64,000 nucleotides of DNA. Origin: Phymorhynchus buccinoides (Eukaryota; Mollusca; Gastropoda; Neogastropoda; Raphitomidae). Made by a program: the position numbers and the translations under genes. Shown piece by piece: positions 36,501 through 49,900 of this stretch (its first letter is position 1; the number at the start of each line of letters is the position of its first letter). The DNA lies in NCBI GenBank assembly GCA_017654935.2, contig CM065680.1:39039777-39103776 (forward strand), read 5' to 3'. The notes under the pieces were generated by a model, which was not told the origin of the DNA, made no database searches, and was given only the letters and a program-made list of their open reading frames with translations.

Positions 36501-39500
36501 TAACAGTTACTTCAATGCATGGTTTATAAAAACAAAAGGGCAACAAAATTTTCCTGTATGAATTGAATGACAATACTAACTTTCAATGCACACAATAAAT
36601 ATCCTTAGGTGACACTTTTTCACAATGCCAACTTTGGTAATCATTCTATCCTTCGTGGTTTATCTAGAATAATAATTCTTTTGCTATAAAAAAAATAAAT
36701 CAGATTCACTGGGAGTGTATTTATATGGATTGCCATTTTCTAAAAATGTTATAACGGGCATCAATTTTTTTTGGGGGGGCTGTCCCATCTTCTGGGCCGT
36801 ACAGTGGCATTGCTCCCACGCCGCTCATTCCAAGCCTACAAAACACTCAGCCAAGTTCATCTTTTCATATCTTTTAAATATCATCTTAAAACAACAAACG
36901 ATTATCTAATATTTAATACCTATCTGAACTTATAAAATTACCCAACCAAATTACTCTCTTCATATCTTTTAAATATCATTGCTTTTCTATTATCTAATAT
37001 CTTTCTCAAATCCTATCTCACACCATGCTGTGCATCTTCGTCTTTGAACCCCTGTATAATATGTAAATAATTGCCGATAAACGGCAGGTGGACATTAGTG
37101 GAAGAAGGAGTCCCGACTCGCAGACACACCCTGGCTTGGGGCATCAATATTAGGACATAGGGGACTTCTTCTTCTTCTTCGTTCGCTCAGACAGTTTCCT
37201 GTCACATGAACGCAGATACACCATGCTGCCGTTATGCGCCTAAGTAAGAAATAGTTAGGCCCAGCATGTCCGACTTCGCCAGGAGGAAATGTTTTTGAAA
37301 GTGTTTTGTGAAAAAAAGGCAGGAGAATGGACCGCTAGTAAGGCAGACAGATAGTAGATGACAGTAAGCAAAGGGAAAAGGCAGAGTCAAAGAGAGTGAC
37401 AGATCAGAGGAAGTTACAAGCACAGAACTTCCAGAAGGTGGGGGAACTATTTGTACGAAAGACCCCCTGGTATCCTCACGGGGGAATATAGGGGACTATT
37501 CTGCCAAGTTTCGCTAAGTTTAGCTCAGTAGATCTAGAGTAGGTGCTGTGCAGTGGATTTTCTTTTTCCTTAGACAGGCACACACACACACAAATCAGAC
37601 CTGTTTACCCCTATTTTGCAAAGTTGTAATTTCTTAAACAAAAACCGTAATTTTGAAGAAGAAAAACTGTAATCCAATGCGTGACCAATGAACGCCAATA
37701 TCGTACTGACCTGAGTGTGCAATACTAATGTCCGTCGAGCAGCAGACACAGAACACATATGCTCGTCACCTAGTGCTGAACGATGTATTCCTGGAATTTT
37801 TAGGTCACTTTCCCGGAATTTCTGTGCCACTTACGTGACTTTTGATGTCTTTTCATTTGAGTTTTTCGACCAGAAGATACAGAAGCTTCGAAATGCACTC
37901 GCTTGGACGCCATTTTGAAACAGGAAAGGATATGGCGCGAAATGACTTTTCACTGCATTGTTTCAAAAGCTTCGCTCACAGACGCAACTGTTTTTTTATT
38001 ATATATATTTAGGATTTTGTTTTCCCGTATTTGTTTCCGTAGCCGTAATTACAGTAATTTGACTTTTTCCCCGTAAAAATTACGGCAAAATCGGGATGAT
38101 AAACAGGTCTGCACAAATACAAAGAAACGCATTGCAATTGCATCTTATAACCACTCTATAGAACTGGAAGTACAAACACAGTTTCACTTTCACCATCATT
38201 AACTCTCTTAACACTAAAGAGAAAGAAGAATAGAGGAAACAACACTAAGATGAAAATGATGTTTTACGTCCTCTCGGTCATAGACACATATGGGACATTT
38301 GTAAATACAAAGATGTTGGGAACAATACTGGCTGCAATGCCCGGAGGCAGTGCAACACCAGTAAAGTCCCGAGTTTTTAACAATATAGATAGGTGTAGCG
38401 GTAACCATGCCTCGGTTAAACCTCATCGGCTATGGTACCGCCACATTTTAATGTGTAAACAACACTAAGGGTTTATCGTCGCGTATCGGCTTTCGCCATG
38501 TACGACGGGCTGAACAAACCAACCAGGGTATAAACAAAAATTGATGTTCCTGAATCACTGTCTTAGCCCAAAGGCCGAGAAGCGATCAGAATTTTTGAAA
38601 CAACACTAATGTACGCTATAGCATACATGTTTCGCGCAAACGTTCAACACTAGGCAGGTTTGCATCATTACATAAAAGAACATTTTTAAATAATGCTTAA
38701 CTGCACAGTTTTGAAAATTTGCGGTATTGTTTATAAAAGCTAGCATATGTTATAATTCCAAAGTAAATTTATTATTATTAGCAGATTTTTTTAAAAAACA
38801 TAATAAAGACGACGAAGAGAGGGGTAGCGACTCATTTGCATTCATTGCCGTCCTAAAAATAGACTAGAAGTGATTTCATTGGTTGAAAACTATTAAGGGA
38901 CCGTAGAGGAACACTTTTATACCAGTTTGTGTTGCATGGCTTCGCTGAGTTGTGAAGTGTGAATGCTTGAATGCTATGTACGCTGTAGCATACATTCGTG
39001 CTGAACAGTTGTAAAGGGAAGCAATCAGCCAGTGTTGAATGAGTTAAATCACCTTCTTTATCACACTTTATCCACTTTTTTTTTTAAAGAAAAGAAAAGA
39101 AAGATAATGACATTGTCACATGTCTTTCTAACAGCCCTCAAAATCCAACAACCTTGGAAATTTCCGACAGTGACTTACCGTGTACGTGTCCTGTTCTTCC
39201 CGATCCAGCGGATAAAGGATTCTGATCTCTCCGGTGTCCCTGTCAATGGTGAAGTTGCGGTGATCGTTGTCAAACTGACCCAGGCTGTAGATGATGTCGG
39301 CACCCGGGGTGCGTGCCACCGCCCTGATCTGGATGTCCAGTACCGTTACGTTATTCTGCAAAAGGCAACAACATCAAATAACAGCACATCACTGGTATTA
39401 TTAGGTATTATTAGGTAGTAGGTACTTTATAGCCACAAGGGCGTCTCTGTGAAATTCGGGTTGCTCCCACCTGGAGAGCGTGTCGCAGCCAGAGGCGCAC

Positions 39501-40927
39501 CACCCATTTTCGCTATGTTTTGTGCATGCGATCTTTGTGTGACTGATGAAGAAGGAAGTAAGCGTGAGGGGGGGGAGGGAGTAAATTTTCACCAAATGAT
39601 AACTTTTTTGTTGCCACTGGGCTTAATGTGTGCTAAGTGCATGGACACATGGTACCTTGGTTAATCGTCTCATCCGAAAGACCGCAAGGCCTAGTGCAGA
39701 GTGAGAGGAAAAACCCCTGTACCCAGGTTCGAACTCGGGTTTACTTGACATGAGGCGAACGCGATACCTATGTGCCGCTCTACACCACAAAAAAACATGT
39801 TAAGCTTTTGTTTGTTTCTTAACCAACATTTATTGGTTGGGTGGTTCATCGGTTGGTTGGTTGGTTATACAGATAGTGGACTCTCCAGGGTTTGCCCACT
39901 ATCGGTACATTTATAGACGTCTAGTATGTACCTATACCAGTATGGATAACATTAAACACATCTTCTTCTTCTTCTTCTTCGATCTTAGAGGTACTGCAAT
40001 ACCAGGAAAGTCCCGTTTTGTGGTAAAAAATAACTGCCAAAGTTTGGTTGGCTTAAGTTTGCAGGTTGCTTGCTTGCTAGTTTGGACTTTGGTTGGCCCA
40101 TTCATTGATTGGTTGACTGGTTTGTTGGTTGGTTAGCTAGTTTGGCTGGCTGGTTGATTGATTAATTGGCTGGCAGGTTTGTAGGTAGACCAGTCGGTTG
40201 GCTTGGCTGGTTGGTTGGTAAGTTGCTTGGCTGAACACGTAAGCTTTATGACCATTTTTTACGCGTTGGACTGTAGAGGGGAAGTATTGTTTTGATCTTG
40301 ATGTTTGTTTGCTCCTTCTGTTGCCTGCTTTTTGCTCCTTTTGCTATATTTGCTGTTTGCTGTTTAATTGTTTGTCTGCGTTGATAAAGGCGCGTTCGTC
40401 GAAATATCCAGTACTTTTGTTTTGTCTCTTGTGAATAAAATAACGTCACTTTACACTTGTCATGTAGTTGTTTGTTTGTTTTATGACCTACAGATGACTA
40501 AAGAACGTGTCAACTACTGGACCTATCACAATGACAAAACAAAGGAGGCAAAGCAAACTAACATCACAATGGTAAACCGGCGGACCCACCTCGGTGACAT
40601 AGACAACGAAGATCTCCGGCTGCACCCAAACTGGAGTGCCGTCGTCATCCTCCACACCTTGCACCTTGATGGTGATGGGGATGGACGAGTTCAAAGGGGG
40701 GCTACCCCTGTCTTTGGCCATCACGCGCAGGTTATACGTCCCGCTCAGGCCTCGCAGCGACAGCTGTGTTTCCACTTTGCCCGTGTCCTTGTCGATCCTA
40801 AACAGCCTCAGTGGTAGGTCTGAAACGATGAAATTGATGCCTGTGTTAGCGCCTTCAGAGCCGTTTATTATTATCCATTTCTGTGTTGATCGTTTGCCAG
40901 GCCTTTTTTGTGTGTGTGTGTGTGTGT

Positions 40928-40981
<54 letters not shown>

Positions 40982-43900
40982 CAAAATTGTGAATGAACGC
41001 CGATGTATAGATATGTCAGGTGGCAAATACTGAAACGTTATAAAGGATCTAAAATGTCATAGGCACTGAAGAGGTTAATTCTTTTAAATTTGCGACATTA
41101 ACAATGTCAAAATAAATAAATAAAATAAAGCAATAAGAACAGTTCAACACCGCATTCACCTCTCTCTCTCTCTCATTCTCTCTGTAGTTCTGTCTCCCTT
41201 TCTTTCCATTCCCTCTCTCTCTTTTAAACACACACATTCGCAACAGGTGCAAGGAGACACACACACACACAAGCACAAACACACACACGCACAAGCACAC
41301 ACACACAACCTAAACACTAACATAGACTAGGCCTATATCCATCTAATGCATCTTCTCTGTGCACACTTTAAATTTTAATACAGTTGTGAAAAGCATGTCG
41401 TAATGTATTCTTCCAGCCTTGCCTCTTTTGCCTGTATATTGTAACTTATCATGAAAGACTAAGCATAATATTTAAAAAGCTATGCTTGTGTCCAGAAACA
41501 TATATCAAGCCCCGGTTTGTCTCGTTCTCGGTCCATTTCGTTGATTCTATGAACCAAGAAACAAAGATAGAGAACTCCATTTTTTAGGTACAAAATATTA
41601 TGTCAACAAAAAGTGTACATGTTGCAGGGATGCCTACCCTAATCTTTGATTTCCGGGAACGAAAACTTTAAAGATCCGGCAAAAACCATGGTTTTAGGAA
41701 CACAGCAAAACATTGTAGCTTACTAGTTGCTATCGACGATGTGTTTTTTCCCCTCAGCCTTGCTATGCCAAGACACAAGAGCAAAGGTCACAAAACATAA
41801 GAAAGTCGATCTTTCATTTTCTTCCCTAGCATGGCGAAAGGCCCTACTGTATGTTGTTACTTTCTTCTTTGGGGACAGAAAAAAAAAAGGTCCAATCCAG
41901 TCCAAATACTGTCTGACGCCATCTTTGATGAAAGACAGGAAGTGACATCAGCCGATCAAAGGCTTCGGTAACGGTTGCAGTCCACACGTCTTGGCAATTT
42001 CAAATGTCACTACCGTAATTTTCGGCCCATAAGGTGACACAGCGCATAAGGCGCACCCCCTGCTTTTATTTTTTTTTCGTAATTTGAACACAGATAGGGC
42101 GCATACACCCGATAAGGCGCAAAGAAACCAAAGAAATCAAAAAAAGGAAGAACGAAACGATCAGCGAAAGTAACATAATTACAGGTCTATTACTGTGTCC
42201 GATTGTGATCACGGAAGAGATACGATCGTGAAGCGAAAGTGCAATGTGAGTGAACTGTTGTCGGTTTGTTGTGGAAGCTACCAGAGCATGGCGAGTTGTT
42301 CATTTCAACTCTCGACCCCCTTACTTTTTTTCTGTTTAGAGTATAGAAAGGGCGCATGTGCCGGATTGGGCGCAGGGGTCAAAGTTCAGTAAAAAAAAGT
42401 TGCGCCTAATAGGCTGTAAATTACGGTACTTGCTAAATTTTTCATCTACCGAGACAGACGGCAGAGAACAACGGCAGAGAATGATATACTTTTGGAACGC
42501 CGTGACCAATTCTCTTATTCTCCGGGACAAATACGGGGCCTGCTATAATGATGGGCATCTCTGCGCAGCGGTCAAACCTGAGGCGCTTATCAGGCTGTAC
42601 TCAATGAGCCCATTGTCCCCGCTGTCAAGGTCAATGGCCAGCATGCGTCCCAGCTGGCTTTCTGGGACAGCTGTCTCCGGGATGGAGAAGGATCGGGAGT
42701 CGTCCAAAAACTTGGGCCTGTTGTCGTTCTTATCTTGCACTTTGATCGTGACCTGAATAGAAATGATAATGGTAATAGTGCATTTAAATATCGCTTTACC
42801 TCGAACGATACCAAAACGCTTTACAATTAAGTGTTGATTGACAACTGTCACAAGCAAACAAAATACTATTCAAGAATAACATAAATAATAAGCAACACAC
42901 GTACAAACATACACACACACGCACGCGCACGCTCACATGCACACACACACGCACGCGCGCACACACATACACATAACATACACAATTGGGAAAGATATGC
43001 AAACTAGTAAAAACCTCATCCCCCCCTCCCCACACACAGAGTGGCACAGAGGTAACGCGTTCGCCTTGTGTCAAGAAAACCCGAGTTCGAAACTGGGTAT
43101 AGAGGATTTTTCCTCTCACTTTGCACTAGGCCTTACGGTCAGAATGTGGAGTCTTTCGGATGAAACGATAAACTGAGGTCCCATGTGCCCGTTCATCCTA
43201 GTGGCAACGAAAAAGTTGTCATTTGATCAAAATGTACCCCCCTCCCCCATCTTTCCTTCCTCATCAGTCATACAAAAATCGCATGCAAATGTATTTATTT
43301 TTTAAATTGGGTGTCGCGCCTCTGGCTGCGACGCGCTCTCCAAGTGGGAGCAACCTGAATTTCACAGAGACGCCTCTGTGACAATAAAGTACCTAATACC
43401 CAATAATAACTAAAAAATACATACAAACCAAGCAAATACACTCATAGTCTCTCTCTCTCTCTCTCTCTCTCACTCACACACACAACAACAAAATATTGCT
43501 AACAGGCATCAGAATACGACGGTACAAGGACAGGTTCCAAAAGCCAGTTGGGTAGATGGGGAAAAGGTAAAATAAGTTCTTCGCACGACCAGAAACGGTG
43601 TAAATCAAAAAGAAACTGCTTAAAAATGCTGCTTAAAAGTAAAGATCACATTCTGCAAACCTCAACCATTACACGATTAGAAACAAATCCTCTATCAGCA
43701 ATTTATTGTTGATCCTCTGAAATCTGCAAATTCCCTGACCATTTTGTTGACTGAGTTACAAGACAGTCAGACCGGGGGGGGGGGGGGGGGGAGAACACTA
43801 TAAAGGCAACCACCCGAACTGTTTGGCGAGAAAACATTCCGGCACAGCATGAGTGTACTCACTCTGGCCTCTGAGGTTTTCCGAGTTCCAGAGGTGCTGC

Positions 43901-46900
43901 TATCAATGGCAAACACAGTCATGTCGTAGATATTTTTCCTTTCGTAATCCAGCGGGGCGCTCACCAGCAGTCTGGCCTTGGTGGAAATAACTTGAGCGTT
44001 TAACTGCAACAGGGGAACAAAAGAGTAAGCACACACCCACATTAACCCTTTCGCTGCCAGCCATTTTTTAGCATAAAAAACCCCCCACACCATTAAAACC
44101 CTTTCACCGCCGATGTCACATTTTTGCACCACAGTGATTTAGCACCCATGTCATCAAAAGCCTTGAAATCGGGGTCTGTTATCCAATGATCTTGTGTTCT
44201 TAATTTGGGGCAGTAAGGATAAGCCCTATTCTAAGCATGTCACAGATAAACCCCCAATATTGCAGATTAGTTATTTTCTGTACCCTTGTAAGTTTAATGG
44301 AAAATTGTCGTTCAAAAATGGCTGCCGGCGAAAGGGTTAAACTGAACAGGGTAGAAATTTAAAAAATCTGCAGTGTTAGGAATTCCTCATTGAAATGCAT
44401 AACATTAAGCTTATCCTTACCTCCCAACATTCTGAAAATAAGGTCTTCAGATAGCAGGCCCTGGCTTGATGCCTTTTAGAGACGGGTGTTAAACCATTGT
44501 GGTGCATAAATGCGACATTGGCGGTGAAAGGGTTAAAGTAACTAACACATCCTTTTTCACTGTGTTTCCTCGTGCTTGCAAATATCCTCCTCATGGGGAT
44601 ACCCGAGGAAATCTTTCAGTACAAATAGTTCCCCAACCTTCTGGAAGTTCTGTGCTAGCTACTTCCTCTACTCTATCACTCTTTCTGACTCTGCCTTTTC
44701 CTCTACTTACTATCATCTACTATTTTTCTGCCTTATTCGTCCCTTCTCCTGCCTTTCAAAAAAATCTTCCAAATAATGTTCTCCATTGAGCTCCTCTGAA
44801 ATCAGAATGTGTCCGCTGTTTGCTGTAGGGATACCAGTGAAAATTGAAAACCGGACACATATGTACCTCACCTATTATGGCCATATGGCCTGGGAACGCA
44901 GAAGAAGAAGACGAAGCTTGCGCATATCAGGGCTCATGAATGCATAGTCCACAGTCATATAGGCGAGTTCAAAGGATGAAAAAATAGGACAGACATTTAA
45001 AGATCAAACACCTTTTTTTTTTTTCTCTTGCTTGTACGTGTGTTGATTTGGATACAATACATACAGATATGAAAGAATACAGATTATTATAAAACTCTCC
45101 CCCCTTCCCCACCCCACAGCCTCTCATCCCAACCCCTCTCCTGCCCACCCCTCCACCCTCTAACCCCTACCCAACCACCACACTATCCCATTCTCAAATG
45201 TGCGCATATATACATAGACACAGTTTCACATTCTAGTAAAACAACTGACTCTAAATTAGGCTCATGTGCAGGTGTAATATATTACATTCATGTAAACAAC
45301 AGGTTTCAAATGTGTGCACATGTCATAGTCAAGCATTGTTTTACATTCAAGTAAACGACAGGTTTCAAATAATTATTTGCACGTACACAGGCATAATTTT
45401 GCAATCAAGCAAACATCAGGTTTCAAATATCTGCACATACGCAGGCACAGATATCTGAGCAAATATAGTCAAACACTGACTAACACACACCCCGGTATCA
45501 CAGACACCCGACCCCAGTAATTACAACAAATGTTTTCACTCTCACATCTACTTATTTATTACTAAAAGAGTATCCAGCAGAACGACCACCTTTCAATAGG
45601 AATTATTCGGAAATAATTAAGGGGAGTAATTTCATGGTGTGTGCGAGTGATCTTGCCTAATTCAATCGGTCAAACAGGGGAAGTTACTCTACCATCAGGT
45701 AAATCCCCAGCCCTCACCTCGTGTGTTTAATGAGACACACAGCATGTAGAACGCAGTGCATCATTCTAAATTTGATGTCATTTATATTTTTACATCACAG
45801 TTTGCAAGTTCTATGAGCTTGTAGCAACTGGCCACCCCTTATTTTTCTGAAACAATGTTTGCAAGTCGCTGACTGGCATCCTGCGGTTTCAAGCTTCGAC
45901 GCCATGTCGCCAAGGTTGCTATGGTTTTTACCGAATAAGTTGAGGTGATCAACTCTAATATTCACGAAGTGCTCTCCCTTAGTTTTTTTTCTCAAAAAAT
46001 CGTCAATTAGTGACACTTTCGGACAGTCAGTTAGGTGGTTGAAACACCGAAGTTCGAGTGTAACAGAGTTTTGAATCTGCATGCGCATACACAGGCACAG
46101 TTTTCCATTTGAGCAAACAAAGAGGCTTACCTGCGTACTGACGGTCTCCAGCCTGAAGTCATCTTTGTTTTGGCCCACCCCCATTCTGATCTCGACAGCT
46201 CCGAAGATAAAGCCATCATTATCGTAGGCTCGAAGGCTGCCAACGAAGCTTCCCATATCGGCTGTCTCTTCGATTGTGAAGTTGTATGACGACTGCAAAT
46301 AAGTTGTTTTGTCATTTTTATGAAGAACATTTCTGTAGCGTTTCATTACACAGATTGTCGATCTAATATTGCGCTTTGCGTTATGACATAATATAATCAA
46401 CTTGCTTTTTAAGAAATGAATAAACAAAAGCCACATCATACACACAAATGCGGAAAAAAACCATGCACGCACACATACACACATGTAAACGCACAAGCAC
46501 ATACACTGATAACATGCATGCATACATACATACATGTGAACACACACACACACATGCAAGCAAAATATGTGTGCTCGAGCACACACACCATTATAAATTA
46601 TATACAAACCTCACTCACACAAACACCCTTCAGCCGCAAAACAAAGTCCCCACACACACACTAACCTGATAAAAGTTTGGAGAGTTGTCGTTGACATTCA
46701 GCACCTCTATGTAGATAGTAGCAGACACAGTGCGACTAGGATACTCCGCCACAGGCCCCTTGACGGCCTGCACCTCACACACAAAGTCACGTGGGCCATT
46801 CTCGTAGTCCAACACTCTGTTCAGAACAACGTCCCCTGCACGACACGCGTTGAACAAGAACAAAACAATTACCGTAATTTTCGGGTTATAAGGCGATATT

Positions 46901-49900
46901 TTTTTCTCCAATTTGGACCTATGCGCCTAATAAACGAGGGTGTCCTATTAGTGAACAAAATCATGAGAAGAGAGGCAAGAATTGCCGTGTTCAATACAGT
47001 CTACTGTGAGTCAAACATCGAAAGTGGTCACGAGTCGCTGATACGACGAATATTCATGTTAAATGCTTCAAAATCCCTATTATCGTCCGAGATACCGTCC
47101 AACAGATGCCATAACCCTTCATTGGATGCAAAGCATCGCTGTAGAGCTTAAAATGCCATAATTCTATCAGTTATCGCGAAGAATTGTCCAAACACAACAA
47201 CAGGAAGCAGCTCAAACGGAAGTTCGATTATTTGAAAGGGGAGCCAACTCTCGTTTATGACAGCAGTAATGGCGGTCGGTAAGCATTTACAGGACACAAA
47301 CGGGCTTCAAAGTTTGACTTTCTTTTGTGAGGTGCGTAGCATCGCCTTATAAACGAGGGCACCTTTTACTTTCATTTTTTCAGATTTTTCTTGAAAAGTG
47401 CCCTATTCGCCTTATACACAGCAGTGCCTACTGATCCGAAAAATATGGTAATAGACCAAAGATGCAAAGCTTACACAAAGACTGATCACTGCCTGACTGC
47501 TTACACTACTTGTATATGTAAAGTAGAGTGTTGACACGCCACTCCGCCCTGGAAAAGGGCTAAAGGGTGGTTGGTAGCTTTTGATTGCCCTACTGAAGTT
47601 GCCACTCCTCACTCGACCTTGGCGTACTAATGGGTGAGTGGTAGGAACAGATGACAGTGGCTTCAAGCTGGGAGTTTGCATAAGCTACATGTCTTTGGTT
47701 AGACTTTTAACAATACACATCAATCCATCAATCAATCAATGACTCATATTGTATCCTTTGTAGAAAAAGTTGGCCCTGCAGTCGATAATGTAAAGATAAA
47801 CATTACAAACTCAATATTATACACATAACCACAATTTCACATCTCTTTATCCCCACCCACCCCCACCCTCCACCACCCACTCCCCTTTCTCAATTACAAT
47901 CAGACCGTTTCATAACTCAGGTTTACTGGGAGGTTTAACACCTTGGCAGACTGGAAGAACTGGCCCAGGAAACTTGCTTCATTCAATATGGCGGCGACCA
48001 TATAGCTCACTTTATTCAAACATTAAATACATAAATGTTTATGCTTACAGTTTATATATTTTTTATTATTATGCTTTTTACAATTCTTTTTTATTTATAT
48101 ACTAAACCAAGTCTATCAAAACTTGAGTGGCTTTGTAATACTAGATCAAGATCATAACAAAAAGGTCAACCCGTGGAGTTGGAAGTTTTTGTATTCATGA
48201 TGAAGCGCATTTCATCAGATTATTTATACTGATTTATCTTAAATATACTGATTTATCTTTCACATGTTTGTATGTGTGCATTTGATTTTTGGCGATTTTT
48301 AGAAACTGATAAAAAATAATGCGATCTGAGGGAGAAACTACGTCATTTTGTACGTCACTCAATTGAGTTAATCTCTGTCAGATGCTACCCACTTGAATTG
48401 TCGATGCGACAGTAATTGCCAATGTCTGTCCCAGGCACTTCTTCATAGCGGATTGGCGAAGTTCCACTGTCAACCGGATCGTTGGCCTGCAACCTCTGCA
48501 GCAGTGTGCCCACCGCGTCATTCTCAGCAAACTTGAGTCTGTATTCGGGTCTGTCTTCCGTCCACGGAAGATCAAAGTACAGTGCTACTTCGGGCAACCC
48601 TTCAATGATGATGGTAATGTAGGCTGCAAAAAACAATAAAATTAAAATAAATAAATGAATGACATTTTCCTAAAACAATAGCCTGAGATTGTCGAAGCAA
48701 TGCGACCATTTTTGTTTTTGTTTTTTTGCATGATAGGTCTCTTTCCGAAACTTCCTCCCTTGATAAAACACCCCCCTCATGTTTACGACCCTCCATCTCA
48801 AAGTCATTATTTTTGGGGCAAACTGGTACTTAAACACCCCCCTCATGTCTACTACCCTCAATCTCAGTCATTATTTGTTGGCAATCTTGTACTTTAAACA
48901 CCCCCATCATGTTCACGACCCTCAATCTCAGTCATTATTTGTTGACAATCTTGTACTTTAATCCCCATCATGTTTACGACCATCAATCTCAAAGTAATTA
49001 TTTGTTGGCAATCTTGTATCTTAAACACCCCCCTCATTTTTATGACCCTCAATCTCAGTCATTTTTTGTTGGCAATCTTGTATTTAAACACCCCCCCTCA
49101 TGTTTATGACCCTCAATCTCAAAGACATTATTTGTTGGCAATCTTGTACTTAAAAAAACCCACCCCCTGGAGTGAGCCTTGAAGGCTTTGCCTCTTATTT
49201 TCTAATTCCAGTGTAATTACTCATTAATAAAGTATTGCAATTTCAGGATTTCCTAAAAAAAGAACAAAGCCGAACTCAGGATTCTTGCTTTTCCCCTCCT
49301 GTTGTTTCATCCATGTGCCATCAGTTGGGTTGGGGTGGTGGGGATGGAGGGGTATAATAAGAAGCATGTGCCCTGCTATCTTAAACAGGAGCAGACTAAG
49401 TGACTCAGCAGCAGTGCAATGTCTTCTCAGGTGGGTTGCCCTCTGACAATCGCAAACTGAGAACCGTAATTTACGCACTACAAAGCAATACTTCTGTTGT
49501 CCAGGCTGAGACTCCTGAGCCTTACAAAATAACTAATATGATTAAAAAAAAAAAAATACTTATAGCGAAATAGGAGTTTTGTACAAAATTTGGAGATGTG
49601 CCTTGGAGATGCAATACGCTTTATTCTTGGTAAAAAGGTGGTACTCCCTAAGACTACTGCTGGAGTTGGGGGCTGTGACCAAGCTAACTACATTGCAGCT
49701 GTGAGATATGATTTGAAAAAAGAGCAACCCGAAGCAAAACAGCAGTCAATGATTTTCACCAGTGAGTGCTGCACTCACCTAGATTGGTCTGATCCCCAGA
49801 GTTGTCTGCGGCATTGATGTCTTCAACTTGCACTTGGAATTCCATGGAGGCCACAAAGTCGCGGTCAAGACCCGGTCCGTCACGGGACACAATGATCAAG

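Noticed and set aside
39128..39418. Plus-strand ORFs opposite cadherin exons (e.g. 39032-39418, 40368-40817, 29783-30034)
   Set aside because: Antisense shadows of the real exons, without independent domain support.
41400..41620. Possible LINE reverse transcriptase remnant
   Set aside because: Several stops and shifts are needed, and the similarity is only impressionistic.
22272..43412. tRNA genes suggested by A and B box matches
   Set aside because: Heads lack a full cloverleaf and are attached to shared ~300 bp bodies in several copies, so they are SINEs.
45795..46607. 270-codon minus-strand ORF
   Set aside because: Only 46131-46292 is real coding sequence (cadherin exon 9). The rest is intron and a dispersed repeat read through.
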